Shown one piece after another: positions 21,826 to 34,065 of a DNA stretch of 64,000 bases (position 1 is its first letter; every line of letters begins with the position of its first letter). The position numbers and the translations under genes are program-made. The DNA lies in NCBI GenBank assembly GCA_027704905.1, contig CM051006.1:5449415-5513414 (forward strand). Direction: 5' to 3'. The notes below the pieces were generated by a model that did not search any database, was not told the DNA's origin, and saw only the letters and a list, made by a program, of their open reading frames with translations. The DNA is from Muraenolepis orangiensis (lineage: Eukaryota; Chordata; Actinopteri; Gadiformes; Muraenolepididae).

Positions 21826-24294
21826 CAACAAGAGAGAGTTTGGCTCCCAGTCAGCCGACATACTGAGTGAGTACTCAGATGTTTTCAAAGGCATCGGTGA
21901 ATTCCAGGGTGAGTGCCGTTTCTGAATAAACCCAGACGTCGCACCAGTAGCTTGCCCACCAAGGAGGGTGCCATTCGCCCCCTAAAAGACTAAAGGCGGA
22001 GCTAGACAACATGGAAAGAGATAGCATAATATGCAAAGTGACTGAGCCAACCCAGTAGGTCAACGCCCTAGTAACGTGTGAGAAACCAAAAACAAACAAG
22101 CTTGGAGTATGTCTGGACCCACGGCCTTTGAATATGGCAATACTGAGGCCATACTACCCCCTACCCACATTGGAGGATGTGACATCAAAGCTGGCTGGAG
22201 CAAAATACTTCAGCACCTTGGATGCACGATCGGGCTACTGGGCTATTAAGCTCAGTGAAGAGTCGTCGCTGCTCACGACATTCAACACCACATTGGGCAG
22301 GTACCGTTTCCTCAGGCTCCCCTTCGGCATCGTGTCTGCACAGGACGAATTCCAGAGGCGGATAGACGAGACCTACGAGGGCCTTGAGGGAGTGGCCGGC
22401 ATAGTGGACGACATCGTCATGTTCGGTAAGACTAAAGAGGAACATGATAACAACCACAGAGCCATGCTCAGCTGCACCAAAGAGAGAGGGCTGAAACTAA
22501 ACCCACACTCTGTGGGCTACTTCAGACACAAGCTGACAGCTGATGGCCTAGCTCCAGACCCTCTCAAGGTGAAAGCAGTCAGAGATATGAAACCACCAGA
22601 GAATGAGGCTGAGCTGGAGACCATCCTCGGCATGGTGAACTACCTTGCCAGATTTGCTCCCAACCTGGCTGAAGTGAGTGCACCACTGAGAGACCTGCTA
22701 GGACAAGACACAGAGTTCAAATGGGACACAACGCATGACATGTCACGGTTACGGTGATTGACAGGAGGCGTGGCCAAGCCATGTGCGCTGACAGCGCACA
22801 CACGCGCCTGTCAACAATTGTCACGGTTATGGTGGTTGACAGGGGCCGTGGCCAAGCCACGTGCGCTGGCGGCGCACACACACATCTGTCTACAATTGCC
22901 GTGGCTGATTACTAATCACCTCACCTGGCATCACTAGGGCACGTTGCTCGTTCGTACTTCTTGTACTTGCGGATGTATGTTACAAGTTCTCCGGTAACCC
23001 ACTTACCTGTTTTCTGCCTATTCGCTACTTCGACCCTCCGGTATCCAGACTCCTCGCCTGTCCCTGACCATCCGCCTGTCTGCTACCTGTCGGTACTACG
23101 CACCTCGACCTCCCGGTATCCAGACCTCTTGCCTGTCCATCACCATTCCACGTGCGTTTCGCAAATAAACCACCTGTTCTCCCCTCTCTGGTCTGTTTTC
23201 GGGGTCCAACCCACACACTGCATTGTAACATGACAGAGCATTCCAGCAGATGAAAGAAACCATCACAGCTGAACCAGGACCAGTGCTGGCCTATTTCGAC
23301 CCACAAAAAGAAGTGACTCTTCAAGTAGATGCATCAAGCAATGGTTTGGGCGCAGTGATAATGCAAGAAGGCAGACCAGTTGCATATGCTTCAAAGCTTC
23401 TCAACACCACGGAGCAGAACTACGCCCAGATAGAAAAGGAGCTCTATGCAGTCCTATACGGATGTAAAAGGTTCCACGATTACCTCTATGGGCGAAACAT
23501 CACAGTGGAATCAGACCACAAACCCTTAGAGACAATACTTCAGAAGCCACTAGCTCTCGCACCACCACGGCTACAGCGCATGCTGCTCGCGCTGCAAAAA
23601 TACAGCATAACGCTCATCCACCGACCGGCCAAGGAGATACCAGTGGCAGACACATTGTCAAGGAAATCCATGCATGATGAAGACAGCTTGCTCGCTGAGG
23701 CTATGGAGGTGCACACTGTCATCAGCACAGCACCAATGAGTGAAGACAGGCTACAAGACATCAGGACAGCTACAGCTCAGGACACCAAGCTGTCCGCTCT
23801 CAAACAGGTTATTCGGTCAGGCTGGCCGGATCTGAGAAAAAAATGTCTCCCACTAATCAGCGAGTACTGGAACCACCGGGATGAGTTCTGCGAAGCAGAT
23901 GGAATCCTTTTAAAAGGTGAACAAATTATTATTCCACACAAGCTCAGAGCAGACATGCTAAAACGCATACATACAGGCCATTTTGGCGTGGAAAAGAGCA
24001 AACACAGGGCCTGAGATGTCATGTTTTGGCCAGGAATAGGTCAACAGATAGAGGAAACAGAAATGAACTGACATATGCCAAACACACCGCAACTCCAACA
24101 CAAAGGAGCCCATGCTCTCACAAGCGATCCCAGAAAACCCCATGGCAGACTATAGCAACAGACCTGTTTTCCTGGAACTCTGCAAATTACATTGTCATAT
24201 GTGACTATCTCAGCAGGAAATCGAACGCCTGCACAACATCACTACAGCTGCTGTCGTTAACAAAATGAAAGCAGTGTTTGCAATGCATGCCATA
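21826..24294 (+). pseudogene. Mag-like Ty3/gypsy remnant: RT and RNase H
   Basis: From about 21826 a degraded protein reads the approach to RT (VNALVTCEKPKTNKLGVCLD after a stop and frameshifts). The cleaner frame 22128-22735 carries LDARSGYW, LRLPFGIVSAQDEFQ and IVDDIV (the catalytic YxDD equivalent). A solo LTR interrupts at 22736. From 23236 RNase H follows (DASSNGLGAVI, KELYAVLYGCKRFHDYLYG, ESDHKPLE), then the HTGHFGVEK start of the integrase zinc-binding region, ending at a TGA near 24012. Frameshifted integrase core continues to 24294, where a LINE is inserted. RT-RNase H-integrase order is the usual gypsy one, and the sequence style suggests the Mag clade (inference). Confidence 0.85.
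22741..23230 (+). mobile_element. Solo LTR, family X, plus orientation
   Basis: 490 bases, TGTCACGG...GTAACA, flanked by perfect 5-bp duplications TGACA (22736-22740 and 23231-23235). The first 78 bases are tandemly duplicated (second copy from 22819). AATAAA is at about 23165. The insertion splits gypsy RT from RNase H; removing it restores the frame. Confidence 0.92.
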
Positions 24295-24526
24295 CTTGGA
24301 GTATGGCGCCGTACGAGATGGCTGCTGTGTCGCGAGCTCCCGCACGACGACGCATTTTTTTGTTATTTATTATTTTTATCGCAACTATTTTGGTTCATAA
24401 CTAGTTTATAACTTTTGCACACTTCTGGAGATCAGATCGACAGACGCTCGCCGCCTACCGGAGTTTTTTTATTCTTTCGACTCGGACTTCCCGCCCGAAG
24501 TCACAGCTGGATTATCTCCAACCATC

Positions 24527-26663
24527 TTGGGCACGATTACACGCAAGTGTCGCTGGAGGAAGCGAGGGAAGCGAGCCGGTGTGCTAGTCAGGCTGAGATG
24601 TCGATCCGATCGCCCCCCACTACCCAACATTCTACTGGCTAATGTACAGTCTCTGGACAATAAGTTAAGCGAGCTACAGGCTCGTATTCAATTCCACCGG
24701 GAAACTAAGGACAATTGTATCATCTGCCTTACGGGGACATGGATGTCGGAGGGGGTTACCGACGCAGCTATCGAGCGGACGGGATTTTCCGTCCACTGGG
24801 CAGACAGAACAAAGGCTCTCTCCGGTAAAGATCGCAGAGGGGCGTTTGTCTCATGATAAATAGATCTTGGTGCAACCAAAGTCATGTACCTCAAGTCTTT
24901 CTGTTCCCCGGACCTGGAGTACCTGATGCTTATGTGCCGTCCACACTGGCTACCTCGGGAGTTTACAGCGGTAACCGTGACCGCTGTTTACATTCCCCCA
25001 CAAGCCAACACGGACACAGCGCTGAAGGAACTGTATGGGGCTATCAGCGAACAGGAGTCGGCACACCCCGAGGCTGCTCTCATCGTGGCGGGGGACTTCA
25101 ACAAGGAGAACCTGAAGAAGGTTCTCCCAAAGTTCTACCAACACATAACGAGCAACACACGGGGCGAGCGGCTCCTCGACCACTGCTACACCCCCTTCCG
25201 TGATGGCTACAAGGCCCTCCTCCGCCAACCGTTCGGCCAATCAGACCACCGCTCTATCCAGCTACTCCCCGCCTATTGGCTGAGGCTGAAGCAGAAACCG
25301 ATCGCTGTGAGGGAGGTCCAATGCTGGTTGGACCAATCGGACTCTATGCTGCGGGATTGTTTTGATCACGCTGACTGGCACATGTTCCGCGTTGCCTCGG
25401 ACAATAACATCAATGAGTACGCGTCGTCGGTCACCGGGTTCATCAAGAAGTGCATAGATGACGTTGTTACGACCAAGTCGGTTCGGATATATCCCAACCA
25501 GAAACCGTGGATTAACGGCGATGTTCGCGCTGCCCTACACACGCATAACACCGGCTTTGGCTCCGGGAATATGGAGGAATATACGAGAGCCCGTTACGAC
25601 CTCCGTAAGACCATCGTCACTGCCAAGCGGGAGTATAAGGACAGAGTGGAAGATAAATTCAAGAGCCACGATGCGAGGGGTATGTGGCAGGGGCTGCAGA
25701 CGATAACGAAGTTCAGAGGGAGAACCAGTTGTGTAGAGAACTCCTTTACCTCCCTCCCAGGAGAGCTAAATACTTTTTTTGCTCGGTTCGACGTGAACGG
25801 CAGCCCGCCGAAGCCAGCGCCGCCTGAGGAGACCAGCCTGCTGAGCATCTCTGAGGCAGATGTGCGCCGCACCTTCAAGCAGCTGAACATCCGTAAGGCC
25901 GCAGGCCCCGACGACATCCCGGGCCGCGTCCTCAGAGCATGCGCAGACCAGTTGGCAGGAGTCTTTGCAGACATCTTCAACCTCTCCCTGTCCCAGGCTG
26001 TTGTCCCCGCGGTCTTAAAAATGTCCACCATCGTGCCTGTCCCTAAACAACCCAAGGTAACATGCCTGAATGACTATAGACCTGTAGCCCTCACCTCGAT
26101 TGTCAGCAAATGCTTCGAGAGGTTGGTCAAGGACTTTATTAGCTCCGTGTTACCTGCCACGCTGGACCCATATCGTCAAAACAGATCCACGGATGACGCA
26201 ATTGCCATGGCCCTCCACACTGCCCTTTCCCACCTGGAGGGAAAGAAATGTTATGTGCGAATGCTGTTTGTGGACTACAGCTCAGCGTTCAACACAATAG
26301 TTCCTGCCAAGCTCGACACCAACCCTAGAGGTCTAGGCGTGCCCCCATCCACGTGCAGCTGGATACTGGACCTCCTTTCGGACCGCCGCCAGGTGGTGAG
26401 GATGGGCAGCACCACCTCAGAGCCACTGACCCTCAACACGGGAGCCCCCAGGGATGCGTGCTGAGCCCTCTCCTCTACTCCCTCTACACCCACAACTGCA
26501 TGGCTATGCACAGCTCCAACGTCATCATCAAGTTTGCTGACGACACGACAGTGATGGGCCTGATCGCCGGCGACGACGAGACAGCCTACAGGGAGGAGGT
26601 CGGATCGCTGGAGCAGTGGTGCCAGGAGAACAGCCTCGCCCTCAACGTCAAGAAGACCAAGGA
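24527..26663 (+). pseudogene. LINE copy 1 ORF2: endonuclease and 5' RT
   Basis: The endonuclease starts ILLANVQSLDNK; a frameshift near 24855 moves it to frame 24884-26464 (YIPPQAN, GDFN, LLDHCYTPFRDGYKA, QSDH catalytic motif). RT follows with RKAAGPDDIPGRVLRACA, CLNDYRPVAL and LFVDYSSAFNTIV. An 11-base deletion near 26170 and loss of one C in the run of Cs near 26450 (five here, six in copy 2 at 49485-49492) break the RT at the GAPQG motif. FADDTTV continues in the next frame. Not functional. Confidence 0.88.
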
Positions 26664-29264
26664 CACTCCTCTAAGGACCCTAAAATAATAAATGAGAGTT
26701 TCCAACATTTTTATTCTAAACTTTATAATTCAGACTCGTTAAAAAACCCTGAAGTGTTTGATGCATTTTTTGGGGACCTGGTGTTTCCAACTCTGGGGGA
26801 CGATGACAGAAGTGAACTTGATCAGCATATTACCTTAGAAGAAATCAAATTGGCTATTAAATCAATGCAGTCTGGTAAATCACCCGGTCCAGATGGCTTT
26901 CCGGTGGAATTCTTTAAGGTATTCAGTGACAAACTGTCTCCGCTCTTGCTGGACATGTACTCGGAATCCTTCAACTCGGAGTGCCTGCCTCCTACTCTCC
27001 AGCAAGCGACAATTTCACTTCTGTTAAAATCAAATAAAGACCCATTGCAATGTTCGTCGTATCGCCCAATATCACTTTTGAATGTCGACTGTAAAATACT
27101 GTCTAAAACTCTAGCTCTCAGATTAGAACACGTGTTGCCTTCTATGATATCTCCGGATCAGACAGGATTCGTAAAGGGCAGACAGGGCTTCTTTAATTTG
27201 CGTAGGCTATTTAATATTTTATATACCCCTTCATCTTCGACACCTGAGATTGTTCTGTCACTAGATGCCGAAAAGGCGTTCGATAGGGTGGAGTGGGATT
27301 ATTTGCTTTATTCTCTTGGAAAATTCGGTCTAGGTGAAAGGTACATTTCGTGGGTAAGGCTCTTGTATAACTCGCCCATGGCTCGTGTCAAGACAAATGA
27401 TGTATGCTCCCCCTATTTTCCACTTAATCGTGGAACCAGACAGGGGTGCCCATTGTCCCCTCTCCTGTTTGCGATATCTATAGAACCTTTAGCTATAAAG
27501 TTGCGAACGGAGGACAGGATCAGGGGAATTCACAGGGCTGGCCTAGAACACAAATTATCCCTCTATGCTGACGACCTGTTACTTTATGTGTCTGACCCCT
27601 TGGAATCGCTTCCCCATGCTCTTACCATTTTCAAAGATTTCGGCTGTATCTCTGGATATAAATTGAATATGCACAAAAGCGAGTTGTTAGCCGTTAACAG
27701 TGAAGCTAAGGAGATCTCATTTGAGGCATTTCAATTTAAGGTGGTAGCGGATCATCTGACTTATCTGGGCATCAAGGTTACTCGCTTACATGAAAATCTA
27801 TACGAGAAAAATTTCACACCACTCCTGGAGCGTACTAAATCAGACCTTCAAAGATGGGACAGGCTTCCTTTATCAGTAATTGGTCGTGTTAACGTTGTTA
27901 AAATGAATGTCCTGCCCAAATTCTTATATATCTTTCAGTGCGTCCCAGTTTATTTACCGAGACAATTCTTTGACACATTAGATAAACAGATCTCTGCATT
28001 CATTTGGAATGGCAAACTTCCAAGGATTAGGAAGCAATTTTTACAAGAGACAAAGCGGTCAGGGGGGCTGGCTTTGCCAAATTTTCAATTTTATTATTGG
28101 GCAGCAAACACACGTAATATTCTTTACTGGATGGGGGATCTGTCGACTGAGACTCCAGCGTGGTTGCATATTGAGTCCTCCCACTGCGGAAAAACCTCAT
28201 TGCAAGCTTTGATTAGTTCAGCCCTTCCGTTGAAATTAGACGCTTACCGATATAACCCGATAGTGCATCACTCTCTTAGAATCTGGATACAATGTAGGAA
28301 AAGGTTCGGTCTACAATCAATGTCGTCTCGGGCACCAATCCCCTGTAATCATATGTTCCCACCGTCCCTATTGGACTCTGCCTTTAAGATCTGGAGCAAT
28401 AAGGGTATATCTAGTTTTAAAGATCTGTATATTGACAAGGTTTTTGCCTCTTTTACTCAGCTGACTCAAAAACATGACATCCCTCGGACTCACTTTTTCC
28501 GTTATATGCAAATTCGTGACTTTGTACGCAACAGATGTCCTCAATTTCCAAATATGCCTGAAAAAACAACTTTAGATGAATTTCTAGATGTTAACGTACA
28601 CAGAAGGGGAGCGATTGGAGTATTGTATGATATGTTGTCGACCCTACATTCCCCTTCTCTCACTATTATTAAATCTCATTGGGAGGATGATCTCTCTGTG
28701 GAATTTTCAGATGAACAATGGCAATCTATTCTCCGGAATGTTCACTCCTCCTCGATATGTGCCAGACATGGGCTCCTGCAGTTTAAGGTGTTACACCGTC
28801 TGCATTTCTCAAAGGAGAAGTTGGCTAAGATTTATCCAGGGACAGATCCTTTGTGCAATAGGTGCAAGACGATGACGGGCTCTCTCGTTCATACATTCTG
28901 GACTTGTCCAAATTTATATAACTATTGGACATCTATATTTGATACTTTTTCTGTAATATTTGGAATCAAAATTGACCCTTCCCCTACAATCGCAATCTTT
29001 GGAGTGGCACCAGAGGATATGCCTATTCCCATAAAATACTCGAAAGTCATTGCTTTCACTACCCTAATTGCTAGGCGTCTAATACTTATGATGTGGAAGC
29101 AGGAGGCCTCTCCCACACATGTCCAATGGACCAGAGATGTGATGGGGTTCCTACACTTGGAAAAGATGAGATGCACCTTAGGAGGCTCTACGGATAGATT
29201 CTATAAGACATGGCAACCTTTTTTGACTTATATGGAACATGTAAAGATGTGTACACTTCCATAG
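26664..29264 (+). pseudogene. L1 ORF2 fragment: RT and C-terminal domain, frame open
   Basis: Uninterrupted frame to a TAG at 29262. RT motifs in order: SGKSPGPDGFPVEFF, SYRPISLLNVDCKILSK, PDQTGFVKGRQ, SLDAEKAFDRVEWDYL, GTRQGCPLSPLLFA and YADDLLLY (catalytic). The long C-terminal part has a CNRC...H...C zinc-like motif (LCNRCKTMTGSLVHTFWTC). About 866 codons survive without a stop, so the insertion is fairly young, but without the endonuclease it cannot mobilise itself. The open frame continues upstream into host LINE sequence read in a wrong frame from 26616. Confidence 0.92.
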
Positions 29265-29634
29265 TTGACTCTGTAGGACTATGTTGGGACTTCGGGGCAA
29301 GTTGAGACACGTGTAAGAGATATTGAAGATGTGAATATGTTTTTGTTTTGTTGCGTTTGACTTATTTTCGTATCTGATGTGTATGTCTCTGTTGGTTTTG
29401 GTTTATGTTGGTTTAGGTTTATGTTGTGTTTGTCAAATGTTTGTCTGAGTTGAATCTGGGGGGGGGGGTGGGCGGGTGGGGGAATGGGGGGGCGCTGATG
29501 GGAGGGAACTGGTGGGAGGGATTGGGGGTGGAAAAAATAACCAAAGTGGATTATACATGTCTTTCTGTTTGATTCTGACCATATCCTGTATCCATGCTGG
29601 TTGAAAATGAAAATAAAATAATAAAAATAAAAAA
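26664..29634 (+). mobile_element. 5'-truncated L1-type LINE nested in LINE copy 1
   Basis: Flanked by a perfect 14-base target duplication AAGAAGACCAAGGA (26650-26663 and 29635-29648). It ends in an AATAAAATAATAAAAATAAA-type A-rich tail. L1-sized target duplication and A tail are as expected of target-primed insertion. The endonuclease and ORF1 are missing, so it is 5' truncated. Confidence 0.93.
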
Positions 29635-29648
29635 AAGAAGACCAAGGA

Positions 29649-30187
29649 GCTGATCGTGGACTTCAGGAAGCAGAGGGAGAGCACAGCCCTATCTCCATCG
29701 ACGGTGTTGCAGTAGAGAGGGTCAGCAGCTTCAAGTTCCTCGGCGTGCACATCTCCGAGGACCTCACATGGTCCACACACACCACACACGTGGTGAAAAG
29801 GGCCCAACAACACCTCTATTTCCTCAGGCGTCTGAAGAAATTCAGCATGGGCCCCCGCATCCTGAGAACATTCTATAACGGCACCATCGAGAGTGTTCTT
29901 ACAGGGTGTATCACCGCCTGGTACGGGAACTGCACCGCACTCGAGCGCAGAGCGCTTCAAAGGGTGGTGCGGACGGCCCAGTATATCGTTGGAGGTGAGC
30001 TCCCCTCCCTCCTGGATATATACAACCAGCGGTGCGTGGCCAAGGCCAAACGCATCATAAAAGACAATGCCCACCCCAGCCACGAACTGTACCGTCAGGC
30101 AGGCGATACCGCAGTATCAAGTGCCGTACAAATAGGCTTAAAGATAGCTTCCACAGGCAGGCCATCAGGCTGCTGAACAAGGGCGTA
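29649..30187 (+). pseudogene. LINE copy 1 ORF2: C-terminal end after the L1
   Basis: Resumes at ELIVDFRK (frame lost one base in GGGAGAGCACAGCC relative to copy 2), then FKFLGVHISEDLTWSTHT, FSMGPRILRTFYNGTIESVL and WYGNCTALERRALQRVVRTA, the usual end of this LINE's ORF2. Confidence 0.88.
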
Positions 30188-30451
30188 TAGCATATAACAA
30201 TGTATATTTTATTACATTGATTTATATATACATATTGCTCTTTTCTGTGCCGATATTTTGCATTTTATTAATTGCATTTTTATTTATATTTATTCTATTT
30301 TTATTCTATTTTTATCAATTTATCTTATTTTTATAACTGCTGTCTGTCGTCGGGTATTGCACATAAGATTTTCACATCACTGCTTTATACTTGTGTAAAC
30401 TGTGAAGTGACAATAAACTTGACTTGACTTGACTTGACTTGACTTGACATA

Positions 30452-31470
30452 TCAAAGAAGGTAATCAGCGACAACGGTCCATGCTACAGCTCACGTGAAT
30501 TCAAGCAATTTGCAGAGTCATGGAGTTTTCAGCACGTCACCTCGAGCCTCCATTATCCACAAAGCAACAGGCTGGCCGAAAAGACTGTTCAAACAGCAAA
30601 GCGGATCCTCACAAAGGCTAAAGAAGATAACAAAGACCCATACCTCAGCCTATTAGAGTACAGGAACACACCTGGTGACGGCTTAAAATCTCCAGCCCAA
30701 ATTCTAATGAGCCGCAGACTGCGCTCCATCTTACCTACAACAACGCAGCAACTGCGACCCCAGGTAACCCCCCTAGAAAAAGTGCGAGAAAGGAGGGAGG
30801 AATGCCAGCGCCGGCAGCAACAGCATTACAACAAGTCTACTCGACCTCTGCCAGCGCTGCACACCGGAGATCCCATCCGTTTCCAGCAGGAAGATGGACG
30901 ATGGGCACCTGCAACAATACTCCAACCTGCAGAGACTCCACGAAGTTACCGCATCGAAACCAGCGAGGGAGAGAACCTGCGGCGCAACCGTCGACACATA
31001 CTCGACAACAAACATGCACATATCACACAGCAGCCAAAAGTCAGCGAAGACAATTCGACCTCTAGGCAACCAGAGACAGAACAAAACCAACCCACCCACA
31101 GTCCAACATGTAAATCTGATAACACAGAGACCTGTCCACGCACAAGATATGGTCATACCTTTAAGCCAAGGCAAATCCTTGATTTTGAACTGATACTAAC
31201 ATATTGTGCCTTGTTAGTGCTTTTCTGTTGTTCATAATTACTGAGTATACTATTTACTTTATTTACGTTACTGAAAGTTTATAAAAAAGTTGATATTATG
31301 GTGTTGATGCTCATTTATGTTAATCAGTTTACAGATCCAGACGAAGACAACAAGCCAGAAGACATTCATTGTGTACTGTAGAATAAGGCTGTATTATATA
31401 TTGATGTTTGATTGTTTACATGCATTCATGTTACATTGCAGGAACTGATTCTCATTTTGTTGAAGGGAGA
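30452..31470 (+). pseudogene. Mag-like gypsy remnant: integrase 3' half and tail
   Basis: Resumes exactly where the LINE entered: KKVISDNGPCYSS (the second catalytic D), then HYPQSNRLAEKTV (the catalytic E), then TPGDGLKSPAQILMSRRLRS. The open frame 30707-31237 covers the integrase C-terminus to a stop. From 31238 to 31460 there is AT-rich untranslated sequence, and the polypurine tract TGAAGGGAGA is at 31461-31470. Confidence 0.82.
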
Positions 31471-31700
31471 TGTAATGTTTAATGATACTGCTAAATGTAG
31501 GACTCTTATTGTGTTATGTTATTACCCGGAAACTGGAAGTGATAGATAGGAATAGGTTGCTTGATAAAAAGTACTACGTGGTATGTACGCTAGGCAGATG
31601 GAATAAAAGCATGCAATAGGTCACACTTCCTGCTTCCGGAACGTTAAAAATCGCAGAGCAGTGTACTCTTACTTCCGGTAGTTACCCCAGATACGTGACA
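31471..31700 (+). mobile_element. 3' LTR of the Mag-like element
   Basis: Directly follows the polypurine tract. It starts TGTAATGTTTAATG, has an AATAAAAGC signal near 31601, and ends about GATACGTGACA at 31700. The right edge is inferred from the CA rule; no 5' LTR remains for comparison. Confidence 0.65.
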
Positions 31701-33198
31701 AACTGTGTCCCCTCCCCTCCTCTCTGTTATTGTAATGTACCGGCTGCTCAACGTCTAAACAAAGACAGCCCTACCTCAGTTTACACCATTTACCCAAAGA
31801 CAAACTCCTCCGCAAGTCTTGTGTGAGGCTGATAAGGAGGGATGAAGGTCCCTCGTTTCATGTTCTCATATACGTCTCGAAAAGTGGGTGGAATAGGCTA
31901 ATAATGTTGGGTATGTGTATGATTAAAAGCACTGGTCCTGACCCCACACACACTCCATCTCTCATGCAAATATAGACACACAATGTTGGGTATGTGTGTG
32001 ATTAAAAGCACTGGTCCCAAGTAGGGCTGGGCGATATGGGCCAAAAATCATATCCCGGTATTTTTAGGCTGCATCGCGATATACGATATATATCTGTATT
32101 TTATACAAATTCGGTTTTAACTCAATGCGACGTGTATAACACATATTCACAAGAATAACAGGCATTCCCTTTTAGAAAATATACAGCTGACAAGCCACAA
32201 GACACAATGTCGGGGAATTGTATGATTCGGATTTAGTCTTCTTCACTGTAGACTCTAGAGTGTTCATTCACTAGTTGAACCACATTGTCTTGACTGACCT
32301 TTGGAAGGTTATGCAGCGATGTTGTCCAGCGATAACTGTCCTCCATGGTGAATGCCAAGGTGAATGCATTAACCAGAACTTGGGATACACTGCTTCAGCG
32401 ATTTTTAACGGGTACTTCCGGCTTTCAACTGTGCCGTGATATAGGCCTATTGAAGCTCCCTAAATCGTGGAATTATTGAACAGACTGCAAGTCACAACAG
32501 AACCTTTATCAAAGTGGACATTCAAGGCTAGGAATACACTTTCACCACTGTCGCAAATATATCCTCATGAACAAATGCTAATTATTTGATTGTTTTCTTT
32601 TATTTTCAGTGAATAGTTTGTCTTTATCGTCACGTTTCTTAAATGAAACTGGTTTGGGTGCAACAATGCGCTGTTTAGTGAACAAACTTGTTAAAACTCA
32701 CATACTTTTGGTGGACTTAATAAAACTTTGTAGACTAATCCCTTAAAATCACCTTTTATTTTTAAGTTTTGACAGTATCCAAGCGATCTTGAAGCTGGTA
32801 GTTTTACACTCTAAATTGTAAATGTGGATTTATTGATCATAAATGCTTAATTCATATTAATATAACTCTATTGTACTTGACTATGTTAAGGTGATTCAAC
32901 GCTGCGTTTCTGTCTAAATGTATAGTTTCTAGAGCCATGGCGTCATATGGTATTAAGAGGTGGAATAATTCAGGTGGGACTGTGTAGGACATCGCTGAAG
33001 GCCTAGGTGTGAAATGCACGGCCCGCCACTGGTATCAGGTCACATGAATCAGTCATCATGTTACTTGTTAACTTCCAAAGGTTAACCACTACCTGTGGTG
33101 GATGTTCTCCTAACAACAAGTAAACAACCACGGGAAGTTGATGAACTTACGCAGTTCAAGTTCCACACATGGATCCCATTTAGCAAGTATCTAACATA
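31701..33198. other. Repeat-rich intergenic DNA
   Basis: An imperfect direct duplication: AATGTTGGGTATGTGT...GATTAAAAGCACTGGTCC at about 31904-31935 and 31983-32019. From 32022 TAGGGCTGGGCGATATGG begins, the left edge of a common fish repeat (possibly a DNA transposon); its right edge is not found. The rest, 32200-33198, is AT-rich and unrecognised. Confidence 0.45.
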
Positions 33199-33201
33199 TT
33201 A

Positions 33202-33262
<61 letters not shown>
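33199..33262. repeat. (ATT)n microsatellite
   Basis: About twenty ATT triplets. Confidence 0.97.
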
Positions 33263-33390
33263 GGAATACATGTTAGTGCTAATAGTGCAATGATCATCCC
33301 CCCTTTATCCAAGAATGCTAAGTGCAACGTCTTCAACAAAACAAGACACTTACTTAAGTTGTTCCATCCTACTAAAAGAACCCCCCCCCC
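33263..33390 (+). repeat. Dispersed repeat, inverted copy at 44320
   Basis: Shares blocks ATAGTGCAATGATC, TATCCAAGAATGC and ACTTAAGTTGTTCCATCCTA with the complement of 44320-44440. Family not named. Confidence 0.75.
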
Positions 33391-33898
33391 CCTTGCAGTC
33401 TCCTCATCTAAAGGCCTAAACATACGGAGCCGCGTCATAGAACTTCCCAGGGCAACGGAGTTAGCGGGGAATAAAAGAGCCAGGGGCCCCCGAACCGATG
33501 CAGACCCAACAACAATGATGATGACCCCAATTGGAATTCAGCCGTTTGGGGCCGACAACACCATCAATTAATAAGCAACAAAAGTGGTATAATTCAAGAT
33601 TCAACATTCAAGATTCAAGATTTTTTTTGTTTTCCAGTTGCAACAAGTACAATGGAATACTTACTCCCCACTCCCTCCCTCCTTCCCTCCCTCCCTCCCC
33701 CCCCAGTATGGATGTTTTTCACGCAATAGGTGAAGAAGGAGGGTGTGTATATGTTTGTTGCTTTCTTACGTCTTTGGAAGACAGGTGAAAGAAAGTCAAA
33801 TCTATTAATCTATTAAAAGATGAGTCTCTGGCTCAAGGGTTTATGATTCTCTTAACTAAAGCTTGTCGCGGTGTGATTGGCTGGGCGCCCCGCCCCCC
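33391..33898. other. Intergenic, with retroposon-tail fragment at 33600-33720
   Basis: 33600-33720 has TTCAAGATT repeats, then TTGCAACAAGTACAATGGAA and CTCCCCACTCCCTCCCTC, the same tail block as at 19290. The rest is unrecognised. If the copia 3' LTR was once 335 bases long it would have ended near 33660, but this sequence does not match the other LTR. Confidence 0.5.
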
Positions 33899-33994
33899 GC
33901 CAACAGTGGTAGTCACAGCTACTCACATAAATCAGATACACAGTAACACACATGCAGTCATAATATATATATACTTCTATGTTATATCTTAACA
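33899..33994 (-). mobile_element. Copia 3' LTR, only the first about 95 bases
   Basis: Nearly identical to 43887-43982 (one T/C difference in the ATATAT stretch), beginning TGTTAAGATATAAC on the - strand. Similarity stops abruptly at 33898/43886. Confidence 0.85.
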
Positions 33995-34065
33995 CTCCCA
34001 CTTATGAATCATGTGCCCATTGTATATCCGTTCAGATTTAAACAACAAACTAAATTAACACCAAA

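Larger units (their letters stand above)
24295..30447 (+). mobile_element. CR1/Rex-type LINE, copy 1, interrupted by an L1
   Basis: Near full-length non-LTR retrotransposon inserted in the gypsy integrase. It starts about GGAGTATGGCGCCGTACGAG and ends with an AATAAACTTGAC tail and five to six TTGAC pentamers at 30418-30447. It encodes an apurinic-type endonuclease and RT in broken frames. A 4-base CATA may be the target duplication (24291-24294 and 30448-30451), though one base overlaps the tail. Clade is my judgement from RT style (RMLFVDYSSAFNTI, GAPQGCVLSP, FADDTTV); it could be named L2, CR1 or Rex1 in a library. Confidence 0.88.
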
